Of a DNA stretch of 64,000 bases, positions 55,871-64,000 are shown in pieces. A program made the translations under genes and the position numbers. This DNA is from Metridium senile (Eukaryota > Cnidaria > Anthozoa > Actiniaria > Metridiidae): the NCBI GenBank assembly GCA_949775045.1, contig OX459107.1:11497250-11561249 (forward strand). Direction: 5' to 3'. A model generated the notes under the pieces. The model saw nothing but the letters and a program-made list of their open reading frames with translations. It searched no databases and had not been told where the DNA came from. Within the stretch, counting starts at the first letter, position 1, and each line of letters starts with the position of its first letter.

Positions 55871-57021
55871 TAAAGCTCGAAACGTCAGTAAAGTTAAGTC
55901 AATATTTTTTACGGTGTTACAAATTTCATTATATTGCCTATCTTTGATATCAAACACCGACGCAGCTTATACTAGTTTACTTGCTAGTTTCCATTTATAT
56001 TGATAATTGATTTAATTCAATAAATCAGTTTTGAGGTAGTTTTAACTAGTTTTAAGACTTAAAAGTCTTGTATTTTGGGGGGTTCGAAATTTGCATACCA
56101 TGTATTTTTGGAGGGTAAAATTTCAGGTTTGAGAATTTTTTGGGGTTTGCAATATGAAGCGCCGTCGAACACCCCCGTCATTTAACCCCCCGAGTACATC
56201 GCCTGGGATTGTCGCGGGAATACTGAATAACCACAGAGAGTTTCCATGGTTTGGGAAAGGAAATAGGGACGACAGACGCTTGAACAAAACTATCCTTTTT
56301 AACGAAACATGTCATGTCATTTCAAACAATTTAGGTCTATTCCACCTAAAAATATTCTATGTGTCTAGTGGACTAAACTGATATATACCTCCAACTCTCC
56401 CCGCATTACCCTATCCCAAGATTAATTTCAACCCCCTCCCCTTCTTTCTTTCTTTTTGTAACAATATGATCGGCACCGCCTTATCACAAGTGTATTTAAC
56501 AATGTTTCCCCCTCTCATCCTCCTTTTTCACCTAAAACTTCCATCTCTGAAAATGATCGCCACCGCCTTGGCAAATTGTGAAGAAACAATCACAATACCA
56601 GTTTATTCATTATTTTATTTTATTTTAATATATATTTATACAGGGTATCCAGTTTAGCATAGCTAGTTTAAGTAGAGCCCTGTTAAAGAGTAGACATAAC
56701 CAATCGGATTGATGACATCTGACACGTCTGTAAGTAGATATTTTCTATAATGGTTCTTTAATCACCTTCTATACTAATATAATAGTTGACTGAATATATT
56801 TTTGTCAATTTTATACAAATATATACATCTATTTAATCGGCCTTACGACTTACAAAACAAATACACTTTTTTTCCTACGAAAGTCCGTACGACGGAAAGT
56901 ACTAAATTTCAAAATAATTCAATTTTTCCCTACGTAATTCGATAACGATATCAAAAGAAAAAGTATTGTCACTGAACCAAAGTAAGTCCTGTGGACGTTG
57001 ATTTTGGAATGTTCACGCTAT

Positions 57022-58071
57022 CTACATCTTTGTTGTATTGCTTGGCTGTACAGAGTTTGTTCTGTTCCTAGTAGTCCTAGAGTTGTTAGTAATGTTTCTT
57101 CTACACAGTAATGTTTTTGCTGCATCGTGGAAATCAGACAGACAGACAAAATACACACAAGGGCTGACACTCGAGTTGACGACAGGAAGAAAATATTGTA
57201 TACTAAAAACTAAGGAATTCTTGTCGATGCATTTATCATTATAAAGAAACTTAGATGATGGAAAGAAATAGACAATAATATTCAACAATGCATTGATGAG
57301 TAGTGGAAGGAAACAACAAGAATATAGAAGTAACGAATACAAAACCATTCTGACCGCACTACCGATTCGTTTTCTTCGTTGTTTTCTTTGTACTTCAGAC
57401 AGATTGTCTTCAATGGCTTGTCGATTGGACAGTCTTCGTAAGGTGAGGATACTCAGTAAAGCTAGTACCAGAAATAACACTGCTGTTCCAATAACTTTGA
57501 TGGTATACCATAAAAGGTAATATAACCAAAATTCGAAATTTACATAACATGTACCATCTTTGCTCGAGTGCACGAAAATTCCTAGATTCAAATTCATTGC
57601 AGCAGAAATCAACCAGCAGCAAGCAAGCAAACACACACGTTGTTTTACCGAGTATGGTCGTGATATCTGAACAGCTCGCCTTGTTGTGATTCTGTATCGT
57701 TCAATGCTGATGATCAAAAGGGTAACAAGAGATGCTATTTGAGAAGTGCTACTTAGAAAGTGAATAATCTTACAAGCAAAATTACCAACAATGTCATCAT
57801 ACCATAACGTGTATCCAAAAAAATATATTTGTGCATATATTAATATCATAACTGTATAGAGAGTATCTGAGAAGGCCATGTTGATGATTAAGAAATGGAG
57901 ATTTCTTCTCACGGTGTACTTAGCAGCGAGTACGATGGTAAATAGGTTGCAACCCACACCAAATCCACCAACAAGTAATAATGCTGCCATTTGAACAGCT
58001 CGTTCAACGTCTGTAGGAGGTTTATCATACTTGCAGTAGATGTTACCTCGTGTAACATTAGACTGGTTCAT
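57022..58071 (-). CDS. Class A GPCR, copy B, 349 aa
   Basis: Same 349-residue receptor as copy A with five amino-acid changes seen by eye: residue 11 Ser to Ile (N terminus), Cys-Ile to Ser-Lys in extracellular loop 3, Ile to Ser at the start of helix 7 and Ala to Val at the end of helix 7. All class A landmarks listed for copy A are kept. An upstream in-frame ATG at 58,089 would add six residues, but in copy A that codon is ACG, so the start at 58,071 is preferred. Confidence 0.93.
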   Translation of the reverse strand: MNQSNVTRGNIYCKYDKPPTDVERAVQMAALLLVGGFGVGCNLFTIVLAAKYTVRRNLHFLIINMAFSDTLYTVMILIYAQIYFFGYTLWYDDIVGNFACKIIHFLSSTSQIASLVTLLIISIERYRITTRRAVQISRPYSVKQRVCLLACCWLISAAMNLNLGIFVHSSKDGTCYVNFEFWLYYLLWYTIKVIGTAVLFLVLALLSILTLRRLSNRQAIEDNLSEVQRKQRRKRIGSAVRMVLYSLLLYSCCFLPLLINALLNIIVYFFPSSKFLYNDKCIDKNSLVFSIQYFLPVVNSSVSPCVYFVCLSDFHDAAKTLLCRRNITNNSRTTRNRTNSVQPSNTTKM

Positions 58072-58147
58072 GCTAAAGATTTGTTGCAATGTTGTTATCA
58101 GTAGATCCTTCGTTTACGTTGTCTGCTGGTACTGACTTGTAACTTAC

Positions 58148-58158
58148 ATATATATACA
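58148..58158 (-). promoter_or_regulatory. TATA-like box of GPCR B
   Basis: TATATATATG on the minus strand, about 80 bp before the preferred ATG, at the same place as in copy A. Confidence 0.35.
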
Positions 58159-59127
58159 TGGGTTCTAGCTTTCTTCAATTAGTTTTGTAAATAAAAAAAT
58201 ATCATTATCTCCCAGCTGTTGGCAATTAATCCAATATTTGGTTGTCTTGTTGTTTTTATTATGAACTACTCGCCTACAGTATCCCATTGGGCAGGACATT
58301 AACGATTGGCGGCGTCAATCGAACAATCGAGAGAAAAGTGAGTTTACATATGATTGCAAACAGGGAGAATTATTATTTGTAGCAGATATTGTAGATATTT
58401 TTTTATATGCAAGGTTTGTAAACAACTACTAAGGCGATCGCAGTGGAAGTGCCTACTTTTTAAACTTTATGAAAACGCTTTTGAAAATTAAGTTCTTAAA
58501 AGAACCGTCCAATTTTGCGCAAAACTAAATATGCAGCAACCTCGTAAAATATACTCAATAATCGAGTAGTAAATTGAAAATCTTGGAAACCATATGGTTG
58601 ATTAGACTGTAATTATAGAGTCTTTGAATCAGTTAAATGTATGTGTTATGTAATGTTGATGTATATATCCATCGATTTTGTTGATTTTGATCAGTATTTT
58701 TTGCATTTTACGATGATATTTTGTAGTCAAAACAGTGTAGATATTTTATTTTTTTTAGATGATATTTTGTAGTGCCCAGAAATGTTATTCATTGGAGTTG
58801 AAAGACAACTATTCGTCATTTTGGTATAAGTAGTGAATAGAAAATCAGATTACTTGTATGAAAAAATTAATTATGAAAAGTACCAAAATTACGGTTTTCA
58901 CGACCACCTGAAAATGCTCTTAAAATCAAAACAATAAGCTATATCAAAATCAAACGTACTGTTCAAAAGCTGTAATGTTGGTCTATAAGCCGTGTAAACG
59001 TGATTACAAAATATGCCGAAGAAAAGCCGCACGAGATCTACAAACTTTACACATTTTCGAAATTTCAGACGTCAAAATTTTAAATTAGACAAGAGGTACA
59101 CTTACCTTGCAGGATAATTGTAATTCT

Positions 59128-59273
59128 CTGAGCCATACGGAACATTATGACCTCATTATGCGTATCTCCTTTGCGCATGCGCAATACCACGTTTCAAAGT
59201 ACCATTGTTATGCAAATTAACATGGTATAAAAAGACAGTGACCAGCAAGGCTCGTCCTCTTCTTCTTTCGTGC
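59128..59273. repeat. DIRS left inverted terminal repeat
   Basis: From AATTCTCTGAGCC through CATTATGACCTCATTATGCG, TTTGCGCATGCGCAATACC and ACCAGCAAGGCTCGTCCTC. Pairs with 63,640-63,787. The first 48 bp of the left end (59,080-59,127) have no partner at the right end. Confidence 0.85.
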
Positions 59274-59357
59274 AAGACCGCATATCATATTTGACATCGA
59301 AGAACAAAGGGAGGGTAACAGACGCGTGAAATGAAAAATAAATGGGAGGGAAAATAT

Positions 59358-59473
59358 GTCATAATGTTCCGTATGGCTCAGAGAATTACAATTATCCTGC
59401 AAGGTAAGTGTACCTCTTGTCTAATTTAAAATTCTCTTTCACCATACTCCACATTATGACCTCATTATGCGTG
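59358..59473. repeat. DIRS internal complementary region
   Basis: The first part is the complement of the left end (TTCCGTATGGCTCAGAG ... CTTGTCTAATTT). It is joined directly to the complement of the right end (ATTCTCTTTCACCATACTCC ... TTATGCGT). This brings the two outer ends together as they would meet in a circle, as in the DIRS replication model. Confidence 0.85.
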
Positions 59474-59562
59474 TTCAAAGCTCGATGTCAAATAAATTAA
59501 CATCAAAATAGATGCAATGACACCAAGGCTCGCAGCAACGACACTTTTTATTTGGTGACTAA

Positions 59563-60672
59563 CTATAACAAAACAACGTTACTTGTCGTATTACAACCAA
59601 TAATAGGTTTTCGATAATATTTATTAAATGTCGAAACTCTCGACCAGTCTGCCAGTTTCATTATATCTGAGACAGAAGCTCCCTTAAGTAGCGCTTTAGA
59701 GGCTACTGCGCTTCGATAACTATGCGCCTTGAATATTGTAGTGTCTATATTCGAAAGCGATAAAACAGTTTTTAGCCATCTGGCAATAGAACTAGAACAC
59801 ACCTCTTTGTAAGGTTTACAATATGAAATGAATAAATAATCATTATTAGACCTTAAAGACTCAGTTCTTTTAAGGTATTCTTTTAAATGAGTGAAAGGAC
59901 ACAGACGTATATCGTCAGAAAAGCTACTAATAACAATCCTTTGGTGGTCCTTTCCTGGGCGTGATGTTTTCACGCGATCCTTAATAACAAAAACAATTTG
60001 CTTTTCCATAACAGACATATTATTTAAGTTCAGAAAATGAAGAGATTGGCATCTCTGAGCTGACACTAACGCTAACAGTGTAACTACTTTCAATGTCAGT
60101 TCCTTTAATGATAAGCCTGATAATGGGCACAGAGTCTGTAAGTACTCTGTTACTTGGCTTACGTCCCATGCTGTAGAGTACTTAGATTGAGGGGGTCGGC
60201 CAACAAACACCCCTTTCATAAATCTTGACACCAGATGATGACATCCAACCTGCTTTCCTGTGACTGCTTCTATAGTACTAGATACTGCAGAACGGTAAGT
60301 ATTTATCGTGCTATAAGCCTTTCCGTCTTCATACAGATGGTTCAGGAAATTCAGAAAAATGTTCACAGCTGCTTGAAAAGGATCAACCGACCGTTCACTA
60401 CACCAGCTCTCCCATTTGGACCACGCAGGCTCGTACTGTTTCCTCGTTCCCTTGGTCCAAGATTCACAGATGACCTCGGTTGCCCTTCGACAAACTCCCT
60501 GGGTGCACAGTCTGTTCCTGACAGCGTCCAAGCGGCAAGTTGAATTTGATCTCGTAGCGGGTGCAGTTGACACGAATGGGGCAGCTGCAGAAGGTTCGGC
60601 CACCTTGGCAGGAGAATTGGACGATCTATTAACATCCGAAGCACAGCTGGGTACCACGCCTGCGATGGCCAC
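59563..60672 (-). CDS. DIRS tyrosine recombinase (369 aa)
   Basis: The N-terminal core-binding domain is about 70-160 and the catalytic domain about 170-355. Catalytic residues are visible: Arg207 (Ser-Ala-Gln-Arg-Cys), Lys in the 230-242 region, His317-x-x-Arg320, Trp343 and the nucleophile Tyr352 or Tyr353. It would insert the circular DNA copy by site-specific recombination. It overlaps the RT frame by about 310 nt in another frame; the first about 60 residues are low-complexity Ser/Ala and may not all be translated. Confidence 0.92.
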   Translation of the reverse strand: MAIAGVVPSCASDVNRSSNSPAKVAEPSAAAPFVSTAPATRSNSTCRLDAVRNRLCTQGVCRRATEVICESWTKGTRKQYEPAWSKWESWCSERSVDPFQAAVNIFLNFLNHLYEDGKAYSTINTYRSAVSSTIEAVTGKQVGCHHLVSRFMKGVFVGRPPQSKYSTAWDVSQVTEYLQTLCPLSGLSLKELTLKVVTLLALVSAQRCQSLHFLNLNNMSVMEKQIVFVIKDRVKTSRPGKDHQRIVISSFSDDIRLCPFTHLKEYLKRTESLRSNNDYLFISYCKPYKEVCSSSIARWLKTVLSLSNIDTTIFKAHSYRSAVASKALLKGASVSDIMKLADWSRVSTFNKYYRKPIIGCNTTSNVVLL

Positions 60673-62486
60673 ACTGGAGTTACAAGGAGGAACTTCTGAA
60701 CACTGTGTAATCGTAAATAAGTCAGCACTCTTGGGATCAGGCTGAAAGGAGGAAAAGCATACGGTTCAAAATTACTCCAATCTAATGAAAATGCATCGCA
60801 TGCAAAAGCAAACGGATCTGGTGACCAGGACACGAACCTAGTCACTTTCGCGTTCAGCCTGGACGCAAATAAATCAATGTCAGGCTCAAAAGTCCGCTGA
60901 CATAGCCACTCAAAGACACTTGGGTGCAAACTCCACTCAGTATTAATACTGAAATGGCGTGACCTAAAATCCGCTATGTCGTTATCCACGCCAGGCACGT
61001 GAACAGCCGACACCCAAATGTCCTTGGATATGCACCATGTCCAAATCTCCCTAGCCAGACGATTTAACGGGGGCGATCGTATGCCACCCATGTTATTAAT
61101 ATAAAATACCGCTGTAGTATTATCGAGCTTTAGTTGGACATGCTTGCCTCTAGCATTACTTGCGAAGCATTTCAGAGAAAAAAACGCAGCCAGGGTTTCT
61201 AGATAGTTTATGTGATAACTAGCTTCTACACGAGACCAAAGACCGCCGGTCTCACTGCTATTGCAACAAGCCCCCCAGCCCGATAGGCTGGCATCACTTT
61301 CAATATACAAGTCTACAGCAGGAGGAACGATGGGTAAACCGTTCAAATGTTTAATATTATGAATTACCCAACTTAAATCGGCGCAAGCAGTAGCGCTCAA
61401 ACTAGCTTGATCCTCATAACTCGCACCCATAGAAATAAGATTCGATTTGCAGAATTCGATGGAGCGATAAAATAAGCGTAAATATTTCACGGCACGGAAG
61501 GCTGAAACTAATAAACCAGTCACGTGAGCGATATCTCGAATCGACGGACAACGGTTCTTTAAAAGACCTTGACAAGAATTTAGAATAGTTTCAACCTTCT
61601 CGGCTGGAAGTGACAAAGTCATTGAAACAGAATCCACCACAAACCCAAGAAATTGAATTTGTTGTGATGGAACAAGCTGCGATTTAATATTGTTAACGGT
61701 AAAACCAACCCGCGTCAACAACTCGCATACTTCCCGTGCATGTTGAGAGCATTGATCACTTGAATTACTAATTATCAGTGTATCGTCAATATAATAGATA
61801 ATACGAATGTCTTGAAAGCGTAGTGAAGCGTACACTGGCTTAAGAATTTTGGTGAACACGCGAGGTGCTAAACTGTAACCAAACGGTAAGCAAGTGAACT
61901 CGTAAACAATAGAGTTCCAACAAAACCTCAAATATTTTCGGTCTCGAGGGTCCATATTCACACTAAAATATGCATCTTTGAGATCAACTGAGGCTAAATA
62001 ATCCCCTGGTTGTAGCAAACTGCTAAGAAGATCAATGCTCTCCATTTTAAAATGAACGCGTTGCACAAATTTATTGAACGGCTTCAAGTTAATGACTGGT
62101 CTAAAATCTCCCGATTTTTTAGGGACCAAAAACAATGTGGAGACAAATTCACCTGGCCCGTGAGACACTTGCTCAATGGCGCCTTTTGACAGAAGTTTGC
62201 CAACTTCTGCATTAATCAATACAAAATCAGACTCCGAATAATTGGGAGTCTTAGGCGGACCATTTTGCCATGGAGTCGACTCAAATTCCAGCCGGTAACC
62301 CTGGATAGTTTCAAGAATCCACGGGTCCGAGGTGATTTTAGACCACTCATTGAATTTGTTGGCTAAATTACCAACATTACCAATAAAACTCACATTGTTT
62401 ACTTGTCTCGGTTGAATTGCGATTTCGACGCACTTCTGTTCCGGTTGTACTTTGGTTGAGAATCTCGTTGTTGTCCCCGCGACCAA
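60363..62486 (-). CDS. DIRS reverse transcriptase-RNase H (707 aa)
   Basis: RT motifs: Val-Pro-Lys-Lys-Ser-Gly-Asp-Phe-Arg-Pro-Val-Ile (121-132), Ser-Val-Asp-Leu-Lys-Asp-Ala-Tyr with Asp168, Leu-Pro-Phe-Gly-Tyr-Ser-Leu-Ala-Pro (about 200-208) and Tyr-Ile-Asp-Asp (232-235). RNase H follows, with Glu-Ser-Asp-Ala-Ser-Leu-Ser-Gly-Trp-Gly, Glu-Thr-Leu-Ala and Leu-Asp-Asn-Thr-Thr-Ala-Val. The C-terminal Asp-Leu-Phe-Ala-Ser-Arg-Leu-Asn block is typical of DIRS. It overlaps gag by 88 nt in a different frame, so frameshifting, reinitiation or splicing would be needed. No methyltransferase domain was recognised. Confidence 0.93.
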   Translation of the reverse strand: MVAGTTTRFSTKVQPEQKCVEIAIQPRQVNNVSFIGNVGNLANKFNEWSKITSDPWILETIQGYRLEFESTPWQNGPPKTPNYSESDFVLINAEVGKLLSKGAIEQVSHGPGEFVSTLFLVPKKSGDFRPVINLKPFNKFVQRVHFKMESIDLLSSLLQPGDYLASVDLKDAYFSVNMDPRDRKYLRFCWNSIVYEFTCLPFGYSLAPRVFTKILKPVYASLRFQDIRIIYYIDDTLIISNSSDQCSQHAREVCELLTRVGFTVNNIKSQLVPSQQIQFLGFVVDSVSMTLSLPAEKVETILNSCQGLLKNRCPSIRDIAHVTGLLVSAFRAVKYLRLFYRSIEFCKSNLISMGASYEDQASLSATACADLSWVIHNIKHLNGLPIVPPAVDLYIESDASLSGWGACCNSSETGGLWSRVEASYHINYLETLAAFFSLKCFASNARGKHVQLKLDNTTAVFYINNMGGIRSPPLNRLAREIWTWCISKDIWVSAVHVPGVDNDIADFRSRHFSINTEWSLHPSVFEWLCQRTFEPDIDLFASRLNAKVTRFVSWSPDPFAFACDAFSLDWSNFEPYAFPPFSLIPRVLTYLRLHSVQKFLLVTPVWPSQAWYPAVLRMLIDRPILLPRWPNLLQLPHSCQLHPLRDQIQLAAWTLSGTDCAPREFVEGQPRSSVNLGPRERGNSTSLRGPNGRAGVVNGRLILFKQL

Positions 62487-63496
62487 GTCGACGGGGCTCT
62501 TTGCCGTAAAAAATTACCACCCGAGTTATAATCATAGTTATTATAGCCACTAGAATTTCTCGGACGACGGCTAAAGCCACGGTTGCGGCCTCGGCGAGGC
62601 TCAGTTGATTGAGTGATCCTTGTAGCCACTTTATTAGCCTTTGCAATGTCATCCACAAACTTTGAGAGGTCGTCTCCAAACAATTGGCCTGTTATAGGGA
62701 CTGTTGCGGAACACAAGGATTGAAAATTCTTGCTTAATTCCGGTTTCAACAACTCTCTTCGCTTTAACGACGTTTGATAACCAGCGTGTCCAAGGAAATT
62801 GATGGCGTCCGATAAAGGCCCAATATACTTCGAAGGCTTTATCTGTTCTTTGTTTTTCTTAGCTTTTAGCATCTCATCAGTGATTTGGACGATAATCTGT
62901 CCCGTCTTCACGATTGCCTTTTGAGCTTCTTGTAGCCCAAGATCAGTATGATGGGCCTTTTTGGCTAACTCGTTCCACAACGTGGAGTTTACTCTGGGAA
63001 CACACATGTATTCGCAGTTAGAAGGTGTTTGGTATTTCTCCATCAAAGATTTCATTTTGCCTTCTAAAGGTTTTACCGTGAAAGCTTCGTTTACTCGTTT
63101 GGCTAAAGCCGCAGAAACTTCTGGGCCCTTAGATTCGTTCGCGTTGAAGATAGAGGGAGGCAAATCATCTTCCTCGCCGTCCGATTCAGAGTTAATCTCA
63201 CTGTTAGACGATGTATCTAGAGGCTCGGTGGGATCGAAACCCTCACCGTTAGCTGTACGGCTTCGTTTACGAGCTGGACCAGCTTCGTGCCGTTGCGAAC
63301 TTCTTTTATCGTTACTCTTAGCAAGAGCAGAAGTCAAACTTTGTATTGCTGTTTGGATTGTATCAATTCCGAGTTGTTCCTTCAGGTTATTCAGGTACTC
63401 TGAGTTGTCACGCTGAGACTCGGCAGTTGGCTCCTCGTCCAACAGCCTTTCTTCTTCATCACGACGGCCATTATCGCACGTGGGTGAGGACGGCAT
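62399..63496 (-). CDS. DIRS gag-like protein (365 aa)
   Basis: An acidic N terminus (Asp/Glu-rich to about residue 120), a central conserved region (about 130-285) and a basic Arg/Gly/Asn/Ser-rich C terminus that could bind RNA. Lacks a CCHC knuckle, as is usual for DIRS ORF1. Starts at the first ATG after the 5' region, about 290 nt from the element end. Confidence 0.85.
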   Translation of the reverse strand: MPSSPTCDNGRRDEEERLLDEEPTAESQRDNSEYLNNLKEQLGIDTIQTAIQSLTSALAKSNDKRSSQRHEAGPARKRSRTANGEGFDPTEPLDTSSNSEINSESDGEEDDLPPSIFNANESKGPEVSAALAKRVNEAFTVKPLEGKMKSLMEKYQTPSNCEYMCVPRVNSTLWNELAKKAHHTDLGLQEAQKAIVKTGQIIVQITDEMLKAKKNKEQIKPSKYIGPLSDAINFLGHAGYQTSLKRRELLKPELSKNFQSLCSATVPITGQLFGDDLSKFVDDIAKANKVATRITQSTEPRRGRNRGFSRRPRNSSGYNNYDYNSGGNFLRQRAPSTWSRGQQRDSQPKYNRNRSASKSQFNRDK

Positions 63497-63639
63497 GCTG
63501 ATCTATCGTCAGGAACTGTGTGAAATATACAACACAGAAAGAAAAAGGTCTCAGTACAAAATCTGAGAAGACGATAACCTAATGGCTTTATAAAAATTTA
63601 AAACCAAAGGAAACGTGGTCTTACCTGAGTGCGCCAGCA

Positions 63640-63787
63640 CGAAAGAAGAAGAGGACGAGCCTTGCTGGTCACTGTCTTTTTATACCATGTTAATTTGCAT
63701 AACAATGGTACTTTGAAACGTGGTATTGCGCATGCGCAAAGGAGATACGCATAATGAGGTCATAATGTGGAGTATGGTGAAAGAGAA
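63640..63787. repeat. DIRS right inverted terminal repeat
   Basis: Inverse of 59,128-59,273 with local differences (GTGGAGTATGGTGAAAGAGA in place of the left-end CCGTATGGCTCAGAG complement). Also holds TTTTTATACC, a TATA-like box for the leftward transcript. Confidence 0.85.
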
Positions 63788-64000
63788 TTAGGCTGAAAAT
63801 AGGTCAAACTTTGAACGGATGTTCACGTGACTGCTTTAAAATGAAACGACCTATTAAATGAGGAAAAAAATAATGAAGTTAAAGGTTTTAACCTTAAAAG
63901 GTTTATTTTCATCGGAATAATAAAAATATCGAAGTTACGGTTAGAATTCCTTTTCCTAATGGTCCGTTATTCCGTTGGTCCGTTTATTCGCTGGTCCTTC

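Larger units (their letters stand above)
59080..63789 (-). mobile_element. DIRS retrotransposon, apparently complete, 4.7 kb
   Basis: Three overlapping frames in DIRS order (gag, RT-RNase H, tyrosine recombinase), inverted terminal repeats and an internal complementary region. The empty site in unit A (about 51,200) reads GTCAAAATTAGGCTG; here ATT is found at both junctions and there is no longer duplication, as expected for recombinase-mediated insertion. All three frames look undamaged, so it may be active or very recently inserted. Confidence 0.92.
55871..64000. repeat. Segmental tandem duplication, GPCR unit B (cut by window edge)
   Basis: Direct copy of the sequence starting at 47,304. 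The DIRS element (59,080-63,789) is extra in this unit; the inner nested elements of 47,474-48,158 are missing. Small private changes include an insertion near 58,735 (GTGTAGATATTTTATTTTTT). Confidence 0.85.

Noticed and set aside
58072..58089. Upstream ATG extending GPCR B by six residues
   Set aside because: The same codon is ACG in the paralogue, so the shared downstream ATG is the likely start.

Overview
The window looks like a piece of nuclear genome from an invertebrate animal, most likely a cnidarian and probably an anthozoan (coral or anemone). The organism is an inference. It rests on AT-rich DNA with spliced GT-AG genes, an intron-containing PACRG-like gene, intronless class A receptors in tandem, DIRS and L1/Tx1-type retrotransposons, and a very high density of small foldback elements. 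There is no prokaryotic layout: no operons, ribosome-binding sites or CRISPR arrays.

Layout. 1-1.6 kb is a CAT/CAC-rich minisatellite. 1.63-1.89 kb is an orphan exon for a WSC-like cysteine-rich domain. 1.9-9.0 kb is intergenic DNA with several MITEs. 9.05-13.42 kb (minus) is a PACRG-like gene whose first five exons can be placed; its last exon was not found. 14.6-15.4 kb (plus) encodes a 276-residue multi-pass membrane protein, weakly XK-related-like. 17.46-29.1 kb (plus) is a small secreted acidic-peptide gene with three exons, all separated by phase-1 introns. Its 9.3-kb second intron holds a full-length L1/Tx1 LINE (19,995-27,241), and a 1,719-bp DNA element is nested inside that LINE's ORF1.

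29.4-41.5 kb is a tandem duplication carrying two copies of a two-exon CLN3 (battenin)-like gene on the minus strand. The first copy is intact (432 codons). The second has a +1 change in a T run. A second copy of the 1,719-bp element sits in the left unit, and its empty site is visible in the right unit. 41.5-47 kb is gene-poor and rich in foldback elements. 47.3-64 kb is a second tandem duplication (offset 8,567 bp) with two nearly identical intronless class A GPCR genes on the minus strand. The second unit was later hit by a 4.7-kb DIRS retrotransposon with three open frames (gag, RT-RNase H, tyrosine recombinase), inverted termini and an internal complementary region. The first unit gained a nest of inverted-repeat elements.

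Themes. Host genes are few: PACRGL-like, a membrane protein, a secreted peptide, two CLN3-like genes and two GPCRs. Two are recent tandem pairs, and comparing paralogous units gives empty sites that date several insertions. A family of elements with CACAGG...CCTGTG ends and 7-bp target duplications occurs at least five times. No new multi-gene system is established. The strongest candidates for something new are the 1,719-bp twin elements carrying PIF1-helicase-like and RFX-like fragments, and the secreted acidic peptide with a possible histidine-rich tail.
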